From positions 24,053,232 to 24,117,231 of the forward strand of contig NC_072794.1 of NCBI RefSeq assembly GCF_028583425.1: a stretch of DNA of 64,000 nt, given 5' to 3'. Both the position numbers and the translations under genes were made by a program. Positions 58,001-64,000 of this stretch are shown here, one piece after another. This DNA comes from Eublepharis macularius. Lineage: Eukaryota > Chordata > Lepidosauria > Squamata > Eublepharidae. Every line of letters starts with the position of its first letter. Position 1 is the first letter of the stretch. The notes under the pieces were generated by a model. The model did not search any database. It saw only the letters and a list, made by a program, of their open reading frames with translations, and was not told where the DNA came from.

Positions 58001-61000
58001 GTATTTCAGCTACTTGTTTAAGAGCAGATCCATCCATTTTTTCCGGAACTGCCCTCATACGAATCTGTCTGTCCATTGCTTTGCATTCCATCATCACAAT
58101 TCTTTCGCCCATACTCACAGTCTCATTCTGTATAGCCTCTGCTTTTTTCTCCCCATCCTGCACCATCTGTTGCGTTTCTTGCACCTTTTGTTGGGTATTC
58201 TGTAAATCTGTTTTTATTGCCTCCATCTCTTTTTTAACTTCCGTAATTTCCGATTTAATCGCTTCTTTCATTTCCGTCATTAAATTTTGCTGTAATTGTT
58301 GTATCATCTCCCGAATTTCTTTATTTCCCTCTGTTATTTTCTTATCCAAGTTCTCAATGGCAACCTGTCAGTCCTTTTTTTTTTTTGGAGGCCATCGGAC
58401 TTGCCTTGGGTCCCCACGAATCAGCTCTCTTTCTTAACTCCATCTTCTTTTTAATTCAAATCTCTATTTTTATATATCAAAATTTGTAAACGTTTGCCCT
58501 CAATTAAAATGGCGATTGAGGCTTCCCTTACCCTTAAAATGTTGGGCGATGTTTCTCTATGATTTAAAATGTTGGGCGATCTTTATGGTAATGCTGTCAC
58601 ACCGATGATCTTCCCTTATTTTCAATGGTGAATCCTTTACTTCTGTTTCCTTTCCCTTACTTTCAATGGTGGGTACTTCACTTCCTCTTCCAACTTTGTT
58701 TTTCTTCCGGATCCTCCTGATCTTCCTGACCTCCCTCGCCACTCTTTCTCTCTATCTCCTCTCTGTCTATTGTCGTCCACTTCCTGTCATGTGGCACACC
58801 TTTCAATTCCCACGATCCGCCCACCACATCGCTATCTCCCCAACTGCAGGTATGCAAAACAATATTCTTCTTAGCTCTTTTTAACTTTTTCTCACTCTCC
58901 AAACTCCAATTAAATTACTCAGTCTTTTAATATACTTTTTCAGCTTGGTAACTCAGTATTTAGTTCTTTTAAAATTTCGGTCTTTATTCAGTAAAATGGT
59001 CTGTTGGGGGAGATAGTAATCTTAACTTAACACAAACTTCTTGGGATGTACTCACTGCTTCAAACGGCCAAATCTGTTCAATTCCGTTCCTGAGGCTTGG
59101 GGAACGACGAGCCTATGTCAATTTAATGACTCCCAAAGCTGCTGCAGAGATTTTGGCCGCCCTTCTCCAAGGAGGATCTCAACGCTTGGGAGGAAAGCCT
59201 TAATTCAGAGCCTCCCACCCGCCGAGACCCTTCACTCTCTGGGCTAAAAGCGTTCCTGCAAGATTTCTAACTAAAATCCGGGGGCTGTGGGCGATCTGAG
59301 AGCCCCACCAGCCCAAAAAACAGCACCTCGGATGATCCGGAGCTCCAAATCACATCAGTCTAGCCATTACCCCAAACCGGAAGTCCCGATTCATGGTTCA
59401 GCATCTCAGCTACTGTACAATACTAGCTCTCCTGCAGGGTCCTGGATGGCAGATCAGAAGAACTCATAGAGATGGTTCTTGAGACAGGGGTAGAGATTAC
59501 TGTTACATTATGATCCTTGCCATCCAGATGTGTTGGGGCACCTGAGACAGGGCTGCCATCAACTCATCATAAGGTGGGTCAGCTGCCCAGGGCCCATGGG
59601 CTTCTGGTAGAGCCTGCTGCAGCTGACCCCCTACTGACGCCTCTCTGCTGATGCATGAACCCACCCCCTTCCACCACCAGCTTGTGAGTGCTTTGTCACC
59701 TCTGCTCCCAGCTGCATATGCTGCCTAGTGCTGCTGGATAAAGGCATGTGGGTGGTGCACAAAGCATCACCATTGCTGGTGGCCATGGCAGTGGCACTCC
59801 TAGCTGCACCCACCACCCAGCACCATTGGGGAAATGGTGTGCAGGCAGTGTGGGCACCTGTGACTGTAGGGGGCAGGAGAGCTTGCAAGTGGGCAAAGGA
59901 AGGACACACAGACAAGAGGGGCACATGGACGGGATGGAAGGAAAGGGAGTCTACCAGTGGGCAGGGCCCCTGAAAACCTGGAACCAGCCCTGGGCCGATT
60001 CCAGACGGCCCTCTGCAATCTGAAACGTTGCGCGTTGTCGCGCGTCATTGCGCGGAAAACGCGAAATATCGCGTTTTCTCGCGCGAGTTTTGCGCGAGGT
60101 CGCGCAAAGCTCGCTCGAGAAAACGCGATATTTTGCGTTTTCCACGCAATGACGCACAACAACACGCAACGTTTCGGATTGCAGAGGGCCGTCTGGAATC
60201 GGCCCTGATCTCATCAGTCCACCACCAGTAATATGGTTCTTTCCTCCTATGCAGATTGCAAGGAAAGGTTTTCCAGGGACAAAGGGTTGGAAAACTGTTG
60301 GAAGTCTACAAAAAGGGAGGGAAAGGGAGGGGGTTAGAAATTGGGAAATGGGGGAATTGATTGTAATGTGAAATTAAATGACTCTAATCCAATAAAAAAA
60401 TTATTAAAAAAAAAAAGGAAAGGTTTTCCAGGGCAGCCCTCTTGTAGAATGCTTCCAAGTACCAACCTAGGAGCAGACCTGGATAAGCCTCACACTTTAT
60501 TTCTGTGGGTCAAACCACAGGAGACAAAATACACTTGAATTACACTCGAATTACAAAATACACTCGAATTACCTGTGTAATTCGAGTGTATTTTTTCTCG
60601 TGTGGTGAGATCCTATGTCTGATGATTATTTTCTGGCCATTCCATATCTCTTGGAAACCAGAGGAAGTGATTCCACTGTGGTTATGGATGCATACAAAGG
60701 CACATGCAAGTCAAGATCTGTAGGGTTTTTTTCACCCACAGTATCAACCCAGTTTCACCCCACCTTTACAGAATGTTTGACAAAAGTCCTAAATGCTGAT
60801 TTGGTCATCTGGCTCGCCCTTCCCACGACACTTCAGGTAGATTATCTGCCTATTTTAATTTTCATGTATTTACAGTTCAATGCCCATGGCTCCCTTCCCC
60901 TTGAATGCTTTCTCTTCACGCCCTTAGAGAACAGCCCAGTACCCAGCTTAGCTTGAAAACCCAGGAATGGAATTGCCAAAATCATTGCTCGCTTCACAGT

Positions 61001-61147
61001 CTCGATTTGACTCACCCTGAATCGCCAAAGCCCCCCGATGTCATCGCTCCTCTCAAAACAGGTGGGCTCCAGCCCTTCATCCAGGCAGCATTTAATGGAG
61101 GCCAGTCCACTTACCCCTGCCCCAATGATAGCCACTTTCTGTGCCAT
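36719..61147 (-). CDS. Flavin-containing monooxygenase gene B, complete, FMO2/FMO3-like
   Basis: Eight coding exons (61147-61016, 49610-49422, 46886-46724, 44734-44592, 43210-43011, 40222-39870, 38823-38751, 37097-36719) total 1632 nt: 543 residues plus TGA. The start ATG at 61147 is in a strong context (GACCATGG). Motifs: FAD-binding GAGVSG (9-14), EGLEPTCFE (25-33), identifier [11 protein letters not shown] (166-176), NADPH-binding GVGNSG (191-196), FATGY (326-330), [12 protein letters not shown], and a C-terminal hydrophobic stretch ([18 protein letters not shown]) that should anchor it in the ER. All splice sites are AG/GT and no stop intervenes. Exon 7 is one codon shorter than in gene A, and the N-terminal side of exon 7 ([14 protein letters not shown]) is unusual. 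The exon 9 region resembles FMO3 and exons 6-7 FMO2, so the orthology is left open. It is convergent with gene A. Confidence 0.92.
37098..37463. other. Intron 8 of gene B, 3' part
   Basis: Open frames continue from exon 9 past the acceptor only by chance. A fragment near 37240-37350 (TTCAAATCC-type, antisense CAAGTGGGATTTGAATC) may be a SINE remnant. Confidence 0.35.
37464..37676. mobile_element. CAGGGC-type hAT-like MITE, copy 2
   Basis: Perfect 8-bp TSD CTTACACC (37456-37463, 37677-37684). The ends CAGGGCTTTTCTTCAGC and AGAAAAAAAGCCCTG form the TIR. Relative to copy 1 (18080), part of the internal palindrome is deleted. Confidence 0.88.
37715..37740. repeat. (GATTT)n microsatellite
   Basis: Five pentamer units GATTT in tandem. 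Confidence 0.85.
38751..38823 (-). CDS. FMO gene B, coding exon 8
   Basis: 73 nt after the acceptor TTTCTTTTCTCAG and before the donor GTATGA. It encodes [20 protein letters not shown] and LHK, with split codons at both ends. It is too short for an ORF scan and was found by matching phase and length to exon 8 of gene A. Confidence 0.88.
38824..39869. other. Intron 7 of gene B
   Basis: Non-coding. Near 38906-38940 (GAGTTAGCCATATTGGTCTG, ending in AAATAAATAA) there is a tail-like remnant of a retroposon. Nothing else was recognised. Confidence 0.4.
39870..40222 (-). CDS. FMO gene B, coding exon 7
   Basis: 353 nt after CTGTTTTATAG and before GTAAGAAAG. It encodes [43 protein letters not shown], and ends [12 protein letters not shown]. 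It is three bases shorter than exon 7 of gene A, without loss of frame. Confidence 0.93.
40445..40640 (+). mobile_element. tRNA-derived SINE
   Basis: GAGTGTGCCTGACTAGGACC, TGGGAGGCCCAGGTGCGGATCC (degenerate B box), GCTGGGTGACCTTGGGTCTG, and AGAATGACGCAAGCTGCTTC before the end. Same family as 29640-29855 and 15773-15890. Confidence 0.72.
40641..42038. other. Intron 6 of gene B, 3' part
   Basis: A poly-C run at 40743-40753; a 25-bp fragment of the GTTGCC-type MITE at 41071-41095. 41100-41640 is an unassigned AT-rich stretch with short chance ORFs. Confidence 0.4.
42039..42722. mobile_element. GAGCCAAGCT fold-back MITE, copy 4, split by a solo LTR
   Basis: The left arm begins AGAGCCAAGCTACAAGTGAC; the right arm ends GTCACTTGTAGCTTGACTC. 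The LTR at 42170-42646 entered the right arm inside GCCTACATTTCCC. Without it the unit would be about 203 bp, like copy 1. Confidence 0.82.
42170..42646. mobile_element. Solo LTR of an LTR retroelement
   Basis: 477 bp bounded by TGTAAC and GTTACA (TG...CA with a 6-bp inverted end), with a perfect 4-bp TSD CCTA (42166-42169, 42647-42650). A possible TATA/polyA region (CTTAATAAATTATAAGC) lies near 42262. No internal coding sequence is present, as after LTR-LTR recombination. A 4-bp TSD fits gammaretrovirus-like or Gypsy-like groups; the sequence does not decide between them. Confidence 0.82.
43011..43210 (-). CDS. FMO gene B, coding exon 6
   Basis: 200 nt after CATTTTTAG and before GTATTGC. 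It encodes [20 protein letters not shown] and [15 protein letters not shown], with a split arginine codon into exon 7. Confidence 0.93.
43211..44244. other. Intron 5 of gene B, 3' part
   Basis: Non-coding, no recognised repeat. Segments such as ATGTCACTTCCAGTTTC/AATGACATCAC near 43500-43650 recur weakly and may be an old DNA element. Confidence 0.35.
44245..44430 (+). mobile_element. GTTGCC-type MITE, diverged copy
   Basis: AAGATTGCCAACCTCCAACA at the left, TGCTTTGGCAACCCTA at the right, with AACCACCCCCTAATCTCTAG inside. Confidence 0.72.
44592..44734 (-). CDS. FMO gene B, coding exon 5
   Basis: 143 nt after TTCTTCACAG and before GTAATG. It carries the identifier [11 protein letters not shown] and the NADPH-binding GVGNSGGD. 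Confidence 0.94.
44785..45129. mobile_element. hAT-like element, diverged copy of the 4505 family
   Basis: Starts CAGGGGTCTCCAAACTC and ends GATGGGGATCACTG; GGGGCCAATCACAAAATGGC and CTTCTGAAGACCTCCTTCTT lie inside, as in 4505-4913. No TSD remains visible. Confidence 0.6.
45130..46723. other. Intron 4 of gene B, 3' part
   Basis: No exon. 45840-46140 carries a 118-codon chance frame on the plus strand and an 84-codon one opposite. An inverted-repeat hint (AGGAATTCCTCC, TTTGGAGGAGCACATG) suggests an unclassified repeat. Confidence 0.35.
46724..46886 (-). CDS. FMO gene B, coding exon 4
   Basis: 163 nt after TTCACACAAG and before GTATGTTATG. It encodes [20 protein letters not shown] through NLPLDSFPG. 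The upstream polypyrimidine tract is weak, but length and frame match gene A exactly. Confidence 0.92.
47060..48850. other. Intron 3 of gene B: GC-rich unclassified repeat-like block
   Basis: A sudden G/A/C-rich composition. There are TATA-like boxes (AAGTATAAAAGCC at 47399, GGGATAAAAGGG at 48111) and a polyadenylation-like TTCAATAAAG at 48767. A unit TGTCAGGG...CCTGACA spans 48288-48413. It could be an LTR-containing or other retroelement copy on the plus strand, but no protein motif or clear termini were found. Confidence 0.4.
47897..48010. repeat. Two imperfect ~58-bp direct repeats
   Basis: GAAAAGCTTGGCAGCCAGCC and, further on, GAAAGCTTGTCAGCCAGCCA each start a unit continuing AAG(A/G)AGG(C/A)ACAGGT. 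They lie within the GC-rich block. Confidence 0.6.
49422..49610 (-). CDS. FMO gene B, coding exon 3
   Basis: 189 nt after TACTGCGCAG and before GTGAGG. It encodes [20 protein letters not shown] and [17 protein letters not shown]. Phase 0 at both ends, as in gene A. Confidence 0.94.
50440..51260 (+). mobile_element. LINE C-terminal fragment with zinc motif
   Basis: The frame 50358-50921 includes [20 protein letters not shown] and a CxC...H...C zinc-like motif ([20 protein letters not shown]), typical of the ORF2 C-termini of several non-L1 LINE clades. It is followed by an AT-rich 3' region ending AATAAAGCATTGATGATGA. The clade is not assigned. Confidence 0.55.
52150..53480 (-). pseudogene. 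Older L1 ORF2, C-terminal part after the nested insertion
   Basis: Continues from MNVLP (53479) through [20 protein letters not shown], then shifts frame near 53270, again near 52820 (C run, GG(R/K)K) and near 52430. The zinc motif [18 protein letters not shown] is kept. It shows where the ~100 residues missing from the 731-codon frame went. Confidence 0.88.
53481..55153 (-). mobile_element. 5'-truncated young L1 nested in the older L1
   Basis: TSD GGAAGAACATTCATC (53466-53480 and 55154-55168). An 18-nt poly-A tail appears as T at 53481-53498. It holds the ORF2 C-terminus from [19 protein letters not shown] onward (55152-54142) and the 3' UTR. Its protein is almost identical to the end of ORF2 at 10828-14589, so both come from one recently active subfamily. 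Confidence 0.94.
54142..56337 (-). pseudogene. 731-codon chimeric frame: old L1 RT fused to young L1 ORF2 tail
   Basis: From 56337 to the TSD at 55168-55154 the frame is the reverse transcriptase of the older L1 ([38 protein letters not shown]). It then passes, in frame, directly after MNVLP into the C-terminal ~336 residues of the younger L1 (MFLHHF onward, zinc motif [18 protein letters not shown]). About 100 residues between the two parts are missing compared with ORF2 at 10828; they are found at 53479-53160 as the continuation of the older L1. So this is a nested-insertion accident and not one element's protein. Confidence 0.9.
56467..57582 (-). pseudogene. Older L1 ORF2, endonuclease part, ended by nonsense codon
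   Basis: 371 codons: [40 protein letters not shown] and SSDHNP are the endonuclease motifs in order, apparently with all catalytic residues. The frame stops at TAG after [10 protein letters not shown], where the intact L1 has W; beyond the stop it is open again into the reverse transcriptase. It starts 2 nt after the ORF1 stop (TAATTATG). Confidence 0.9.
57585..58392 (-). pseudogene. Older L1 ORF1 with damaged start
   Basis: 254 codons are open from 58349 (coiled coil, [16 protein letters not shown], then [20 protein letters not shown]) to TAA 57587-57585. The likely original ATG at 58392 (ATGGCCTCC followed by 12 A) is now out of frame, and in the ORF1 frame a TGA stands where the intact L1 at 10058 has W. 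So this copy cannot make a normal ORF1p. Confidence 0.85.
59397..59991. other. Intron 2 of gene B between L1 and palindrome
   Basis: 59580-59960 is GC-rich with several overlapping chance frames; no gene is recognised. The flank at 59397-59450 continues the SINE-like sequence interrupted by the L1 (right side of TTCATGG). Confidence 0.4.
59992..60205. mobile_element. 214-bp CpG-dense palindromic element
   Basis: The left half starts GGGCCGATTCCAGACGGCCC and the right half is its mirror, ending GGGCCGTCTGGAATCGGCCC. The arms of ~105 bp are nearly perfect. The centre is packed with CG dinucleotides (TTGCGCGTTGTCGCGCGTCA, AACGCGATATTTTGCG). Little CpG decay indicates recent insertion or lack of methylation. 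No ORF and no clear TSD. Confidence 0.8.
60279..60415 (+). mobile_element. 137-bp L1 3' tail insertion
   Basis: An 18-bp perfect TSD AGGAAAGGTTTTCCAGGG (60261-60278, 60416-60433). The body GGGTTGGAAAACTGTTGGAA, then GGGAAAGGGAGGGGGTTAG, matches the last ~130 bp of the L1 at 10048-15321 with few changes, ending in a poly-A tail. Confidence 0.93.
60534..60594. repeat. Repeat and hairpin of ACACTCGAATTAC
   Basis: Three direct units (ACACTTGAATTAC, ACACTCGAATTAC, ACACTCGAATTAC), then the inverted arm GTAATTCGAGTGTA (60577-60590). 60555-60572 pairs with 60577-60594. Confidence 0.75.
61016..61147 (-). CDS. FMO gene B, first coding exon (exon 2)
   Basis: 132 nt from ATG 61147 to the donor GTGAGT. 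It encodes [40 protein letters not shown] and R. Phase 0 out. A possible acceptor (CTTTTCCTTAAG or CTTCCCAG) lies just upstream, so a non-coding exon 1 is expected further right. Confidence 0.94.
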
Positions 61148-61981
61148 GGTCTCTGGGAAGAGCCTTTCCAGGGCACAACCCTTAAGGAAAAGGAACTCAA
61201 ATTAGTTTATACACTTCAGACTCTCTTGTCTGTCCAAGTGAAGTGCAAAGGGCATTGCTAAGCATGAAACTCCGCCTGCTATGCCCTTTCCACTCGCTGG
61301 AATGTTGCAAAATCTGGCATTTTGCAGCCCTAGGGAATGTCTCTTAATATCCTTGCCAACTGGACTGGTGATAAGCTCCACTTACCTACATAGCTCAGTC
61401 ATGAACATTCAAAAGCATTGTTTATATTTAAAGTAAATTGCTGAGGATCCCTCACCCCTCCGTTCTTCTCTGCTACCAAGCAGTCAGGTTCAATGGCAGC
61501 TTCTTTTCAATACTCCCCTAGTACTCACTCACTACTGCTGAGCAGTTCTCCCAGAATCATCGGTGAACCCAATCAGGCTTTAAAGAAGCCACAAGAGAAA
61601 GACGAAGTTGATGAGCCTAATGACCTGAAGCGGAAGTATGAAGCAGTCACAGCCAGGGACTGTAGAAATTTTTACATGTTTATGAATCAGCATAGTGCTG
61701 ATTGCAACAGGGGAAATTTCAAGGTTACAGGCTGTAGATTGGCACATGTTGTTAACATTGACATTTGTTTTATTAGTTAATGAAACACTGTCCAAATATT
61801 TATTTTCTTCCCTGAAATCCTGACTCACTCACTCCTTTCAGAACTCCTATTTTTTTCTCTCTCCCAGGTCTGTTCAATGAAGTCTAATTTTATGTCTCCT
61901 TAATTAGCATTTTAAAGGGACAGGACTCACAGAGCAAGAAGATTTCAAATCGAAAAGCAGCAACTGCTCTCCCACCAGCCT
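61148..61981. other. 5' flank / intron 1 of FMO gene B
   Basis: No exon 1 or TATA box could be recognised. A 95-codon plus-strand frame at 61493-61780 has no family resemblance and is taken as chance. Confidence 0.4.
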
Positions 61982-62178
61982 GGGTTGCCATCCTCCAGGT
62001 GGGGCCAGGAGATCCCTGGGACATACAACCGATCACCAGACTACAGAGCTCAGTTCCCCTGGGAAAAAATGGCTTCTTTGGAGGACAGTGTCATTGGTAT
62101 TATACCCTGCTGAGGTCTCTCCCCTCCCAAACACCATCCTCCCAGTGGCACCACCCCCAACTCTTCAGGAGTTGGCAA
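61982..62178 (+). mobile_element. GTTGCC-type MITE, copy near gene B start
   Basis: GGGTTGCCATCCTCCAGGTG at the left, CAGGAGTTGGCAATTTT at the right, with TGGTATTATACCCTGCTGAG and CACCACCCCCAACTC inside. Orientation as 28012-28205. Confidence 0.78.
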
Positions 62179-62744
62179 TTTTACCACCAGCAGATATTCC
62201 TGCTTCTTCCAGGCTATTCCTTTGGGCTCCCCCGTCCAGGCAGCTGCCAGCAAAACCCACTGGTTTTCACTGCCATGAATCCTGTAAATCCTTTGTGTGT
62301 TTCTTTCCTGGCAGAAAGAGTCAAATTCTTTTTTAAAAATCCAAATGACTGTAGTAAAGGGGGGCGGAATAGTGAATGACTGACCGTTACTCCCTGTTAG
62401 CTGGCATTCTGTGTTTAGCATGCTGTGTTCTTGGTAGAAGTATCCATGGCTCTCATTCCTCTCTTCTTTGCCTTCAAATTCCATTGTCCCCCTGCTACTT
62501 CCATATGGAGATGTTTTTCTGCCTTGCCTTCCAAGCTAGAGCACTTGGGTGGGAGGCACATCCACACGATGTCTTCTTCCTTGGTTTCCCCATCTCAGGA
62601 CGCTCCTTTTCAAATCTGTTACATAGTCTGACATTTTAGGAAATAATGAAGTCCAAGTGGATTATCACGCCGTCTGGATAGGAAACAATCCATTCCCCTG
62701 CCATCAGCCCCTTGTGGAGGCCATTATCCCTGCCACACAACCAG
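62179..62744. other. Upstream of gene B, unassigned
   Basis: No gene or recognised repeat. The composition is ordinary. Confidence 0.4.
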
Positions 62745-63380
62745 CAGATGTTTTTTTTAAAAAAACTGTAATCGCTATAACTATAGATGTATAATGTTAT
62801 AGCAATGAAAGATTTTATTTAAAAAGTCCTCAGAATGCATTTTGTTGGTACACTGCTGTCTGCTTACAGGAGTGTGACTTTGCTCCCACTATGCTCTGCT
62901 TGGTGTTTTTGTAAATAAATAAAGCCCAATATGACAAAGAGATATCCTTTTCATGCCAGTGAGTGAAGCTGGAAGCCTTTCTCTAACCTCAGGAGCTTTT
63001 CTCCCACTCAAGAATCCCTTTCTCCAATGGAAGAGCCACGTCAGTGAGAGAAAGGGTCCTTGGACTAGAAAAAGGCTTTTTAAGCTGTTGGAATGTCCTC
63101 CGGCCAATGGTAGGATACATACCAGTAAGGTTCCAGTATTCTGTCATCCCAGACAAACTAAACCCTTCAGTGCTGCCCCTCGACCATCTACTTGCTCAGA
63201 AAAAGTTGGTGATTTACAATATATTTTTATAATGCAAAAGTCAGACTGGAAACAACTTTGAGAAAATGTTTTCTAAAGGAGTCTAGGAAGCAATCTTGTC
63301 TGAAATAGACCCCACCTACCTTTACCATACTACTCCTCTGTGCACCTCCTTCCAGAATGTCATTTTAAAATTATGTATTG
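62745..63380 (-). repeat. Inverted counterpart of segment 29980-30620
   Basis: The reverse complement shares TAGTATGGTAAAGGTAGGTG, AAAGTTGTTTCCAGTCTGAC, GATGGTCGAGGGGCAGCACT and GTAAGCAGACAGCAGTGT in the same order, with an estimated identity around 80-85 percent by eye. It lies about 1.6 kb upstream of the gene B start codon. No terminal repeats were found. Confidence 0.7.
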
Positions 63381-64000
63381 CAGGTATTTCACTCCTCGTA
63401 TAATGACCAACTTGTGCAAGAGTAAAGACAATTGATACCTGAGCAAACCAGGGGCTGATGGTGTTTTCATACATGCTTGATCAGCCTATCTAGGGATACC
63501 GAAGTAAACACAACAGAGGCTCCTCCAGAATTCAAAAGCAACAAACAAATAGGACCCTCCCTGAACTAGAGGAAAATGCTATAAATCACAGTGTTCGCTT
63601 TATATAATCATATTTACAGTGATTCGTGCAATATGTGAATAAATAAGTTATACGTAATCTCATACAAACTTTTTACAACACTATGTAAAAGACCATCATA
63701 CCCATCTAAACATAGTTAAAGGTATCCCAATAATTCCAACAGGGATAACCTTCAGTCAGTATCAAAAATAGCTCTATTACAAACTCTCATTCATGTATAT
63801 GTACACATGGCCAGTTTTCCACAACACAATGCAGTAATTAAGAAGATTTTCTCTCTCTTTCTTTTGCCGAGCTGCCAGAGTGAGGCCTTAAGGTGACGAG
63901 CACAATCCTCTTTTGTAAATTTCACTTTTCCAAGGGCTAAAAGAATATCCATGCATCCCAGACCCTTGTGGTTTACAGCACACCCCTCTCCAGAAGGTAA
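63381..64000. other. Right window end, unassigned
   Basis: AT-rich, non-coding. Nothing recognised. Confidence 0.4.

Larger units (their letters stand above)
51647..59383 (-). mobile_element. Full-length L1 (~6.05 kb) carrying a nested L1
   Basis: TSD TCCCGATTCATGG (51634-51646 and 59384-59396). On the minus strand: a 5' UTR of about 990 bp (59383-58393), ORF1 (from 58392), ORF2 (57582 down), and a 3' end with TTTTTATTGGAT at 51664. Removing the nested L1 and one TSD copy leaves about 6.05 kb. Damage: a nonsense codon at the ORF1 start, TGG to TAG at 56467-56469 in ORF2, the insertion at 55168, and frameshifts near 53270, 52820 and 52430. It belongs to a different subfamily from the L1s at 10048 and 53481. 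It inserted into intron 2 of FMO gene B, in the same orientation as the gene. Confidence 0.92.

Noticed and set aside
59728..60231. Several overlapping ORFs of 67-121 codons on both strands
   Set aside because: They come from GC-rich sequence and the CpG palindrome; opposite-strand frames mirror each other and match no protein family.
61493..61780. A separate small gene upstream of FMO gene B
   Set aside because: 95 codons without a family, without splice or promoter support; composition not coding-like.
1..64000. CRISPR arrays, operons, phage or bacterial systems
   Set aside because: No regularly spaced repeats or prokaryotic gene organisation; the window is typical vertebrate intron-rich DNA.

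Overview
This is vertebrate genomic DNA, most likely from a squamate reptile (lizard or snake). The reasons are large intron-split genes, L1 elements with A-rich ORFs, a Penelope-like element, tRNA- and 5S-derived SINEs, many palindromic DNA-transposon derivatives and an L2-type LINE. The taxon is an inference from that repeat mix; no species marker was seen.

The host genes are two flavin-containing monooxygenase (FMO) genes in convergent, tail-to-tail orientation. FMO gene A (+ strand, 861-26481) lacks its first coding exon, which must lie left of the window. Its coding exons 3-9 are 189, 163, 143, 200, 356, 73 and 343 nt, all open, and the protein reads as FMO1-like. FMO gene B (- strand, 61147-36719) is complete: eight coding exons of 132, 189, 163, 143, 200, 353, 73 and 379 nt give a 543-residue protein closest in feel to FMO2/FMO3. 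Both keep the FMO hallmarks: FAD and NADPH dinucleotide motifs, the FxGxxxHxxxY identifier, FATGY and a hydrophobic C-terminal anchor.

The introns and the intergenic gap (26.5-36.7 kb) are full of nested mobile DNA. In gene A intron 4 (5.3-16.1 kb), a minus-strand Penelope-like element with a GIY-YIG domain has been hit three times: by an L1 that keeps both ORFs intact (10048-15321), by a short inverted-dimer element with hammerhead-like cores (9665-9908), and by an ORF1-only, half-L1-type retroposon (7920-9449). Each insertion has a clear target-site duplication (TSD). In gene B intron 2 (49.6-61.0 kb), a full-length but decayed L1 (51647-59383) carries a younger truncated L1 (53481-55153). 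Their junction happens to be in frame and makes a 731-codon chimeric ORF. A 137-bp L1 tail and a strikingly CpG-rich perfect palindrome lie next to it.

The intergenic gap holds a 717-bp hAT-like element, an old L1, a truncated L1 inserted in a palindromic MITE, an L2-like LINE end and a ~640-bp segment that recurs inverted upstream of gene B. The palindromic MITE families (GTTGCC-type, GAGCCAAGCT-type fold-back, CAGGGC-type hAT) recur several times; one fold-back copy holds a solo LTR.

The strongest candidates for something undescribed are the ORF1-only retroposon, the hammerhead-like inverted dimer, and the inverted segment pair tied to the FMO duplication history.
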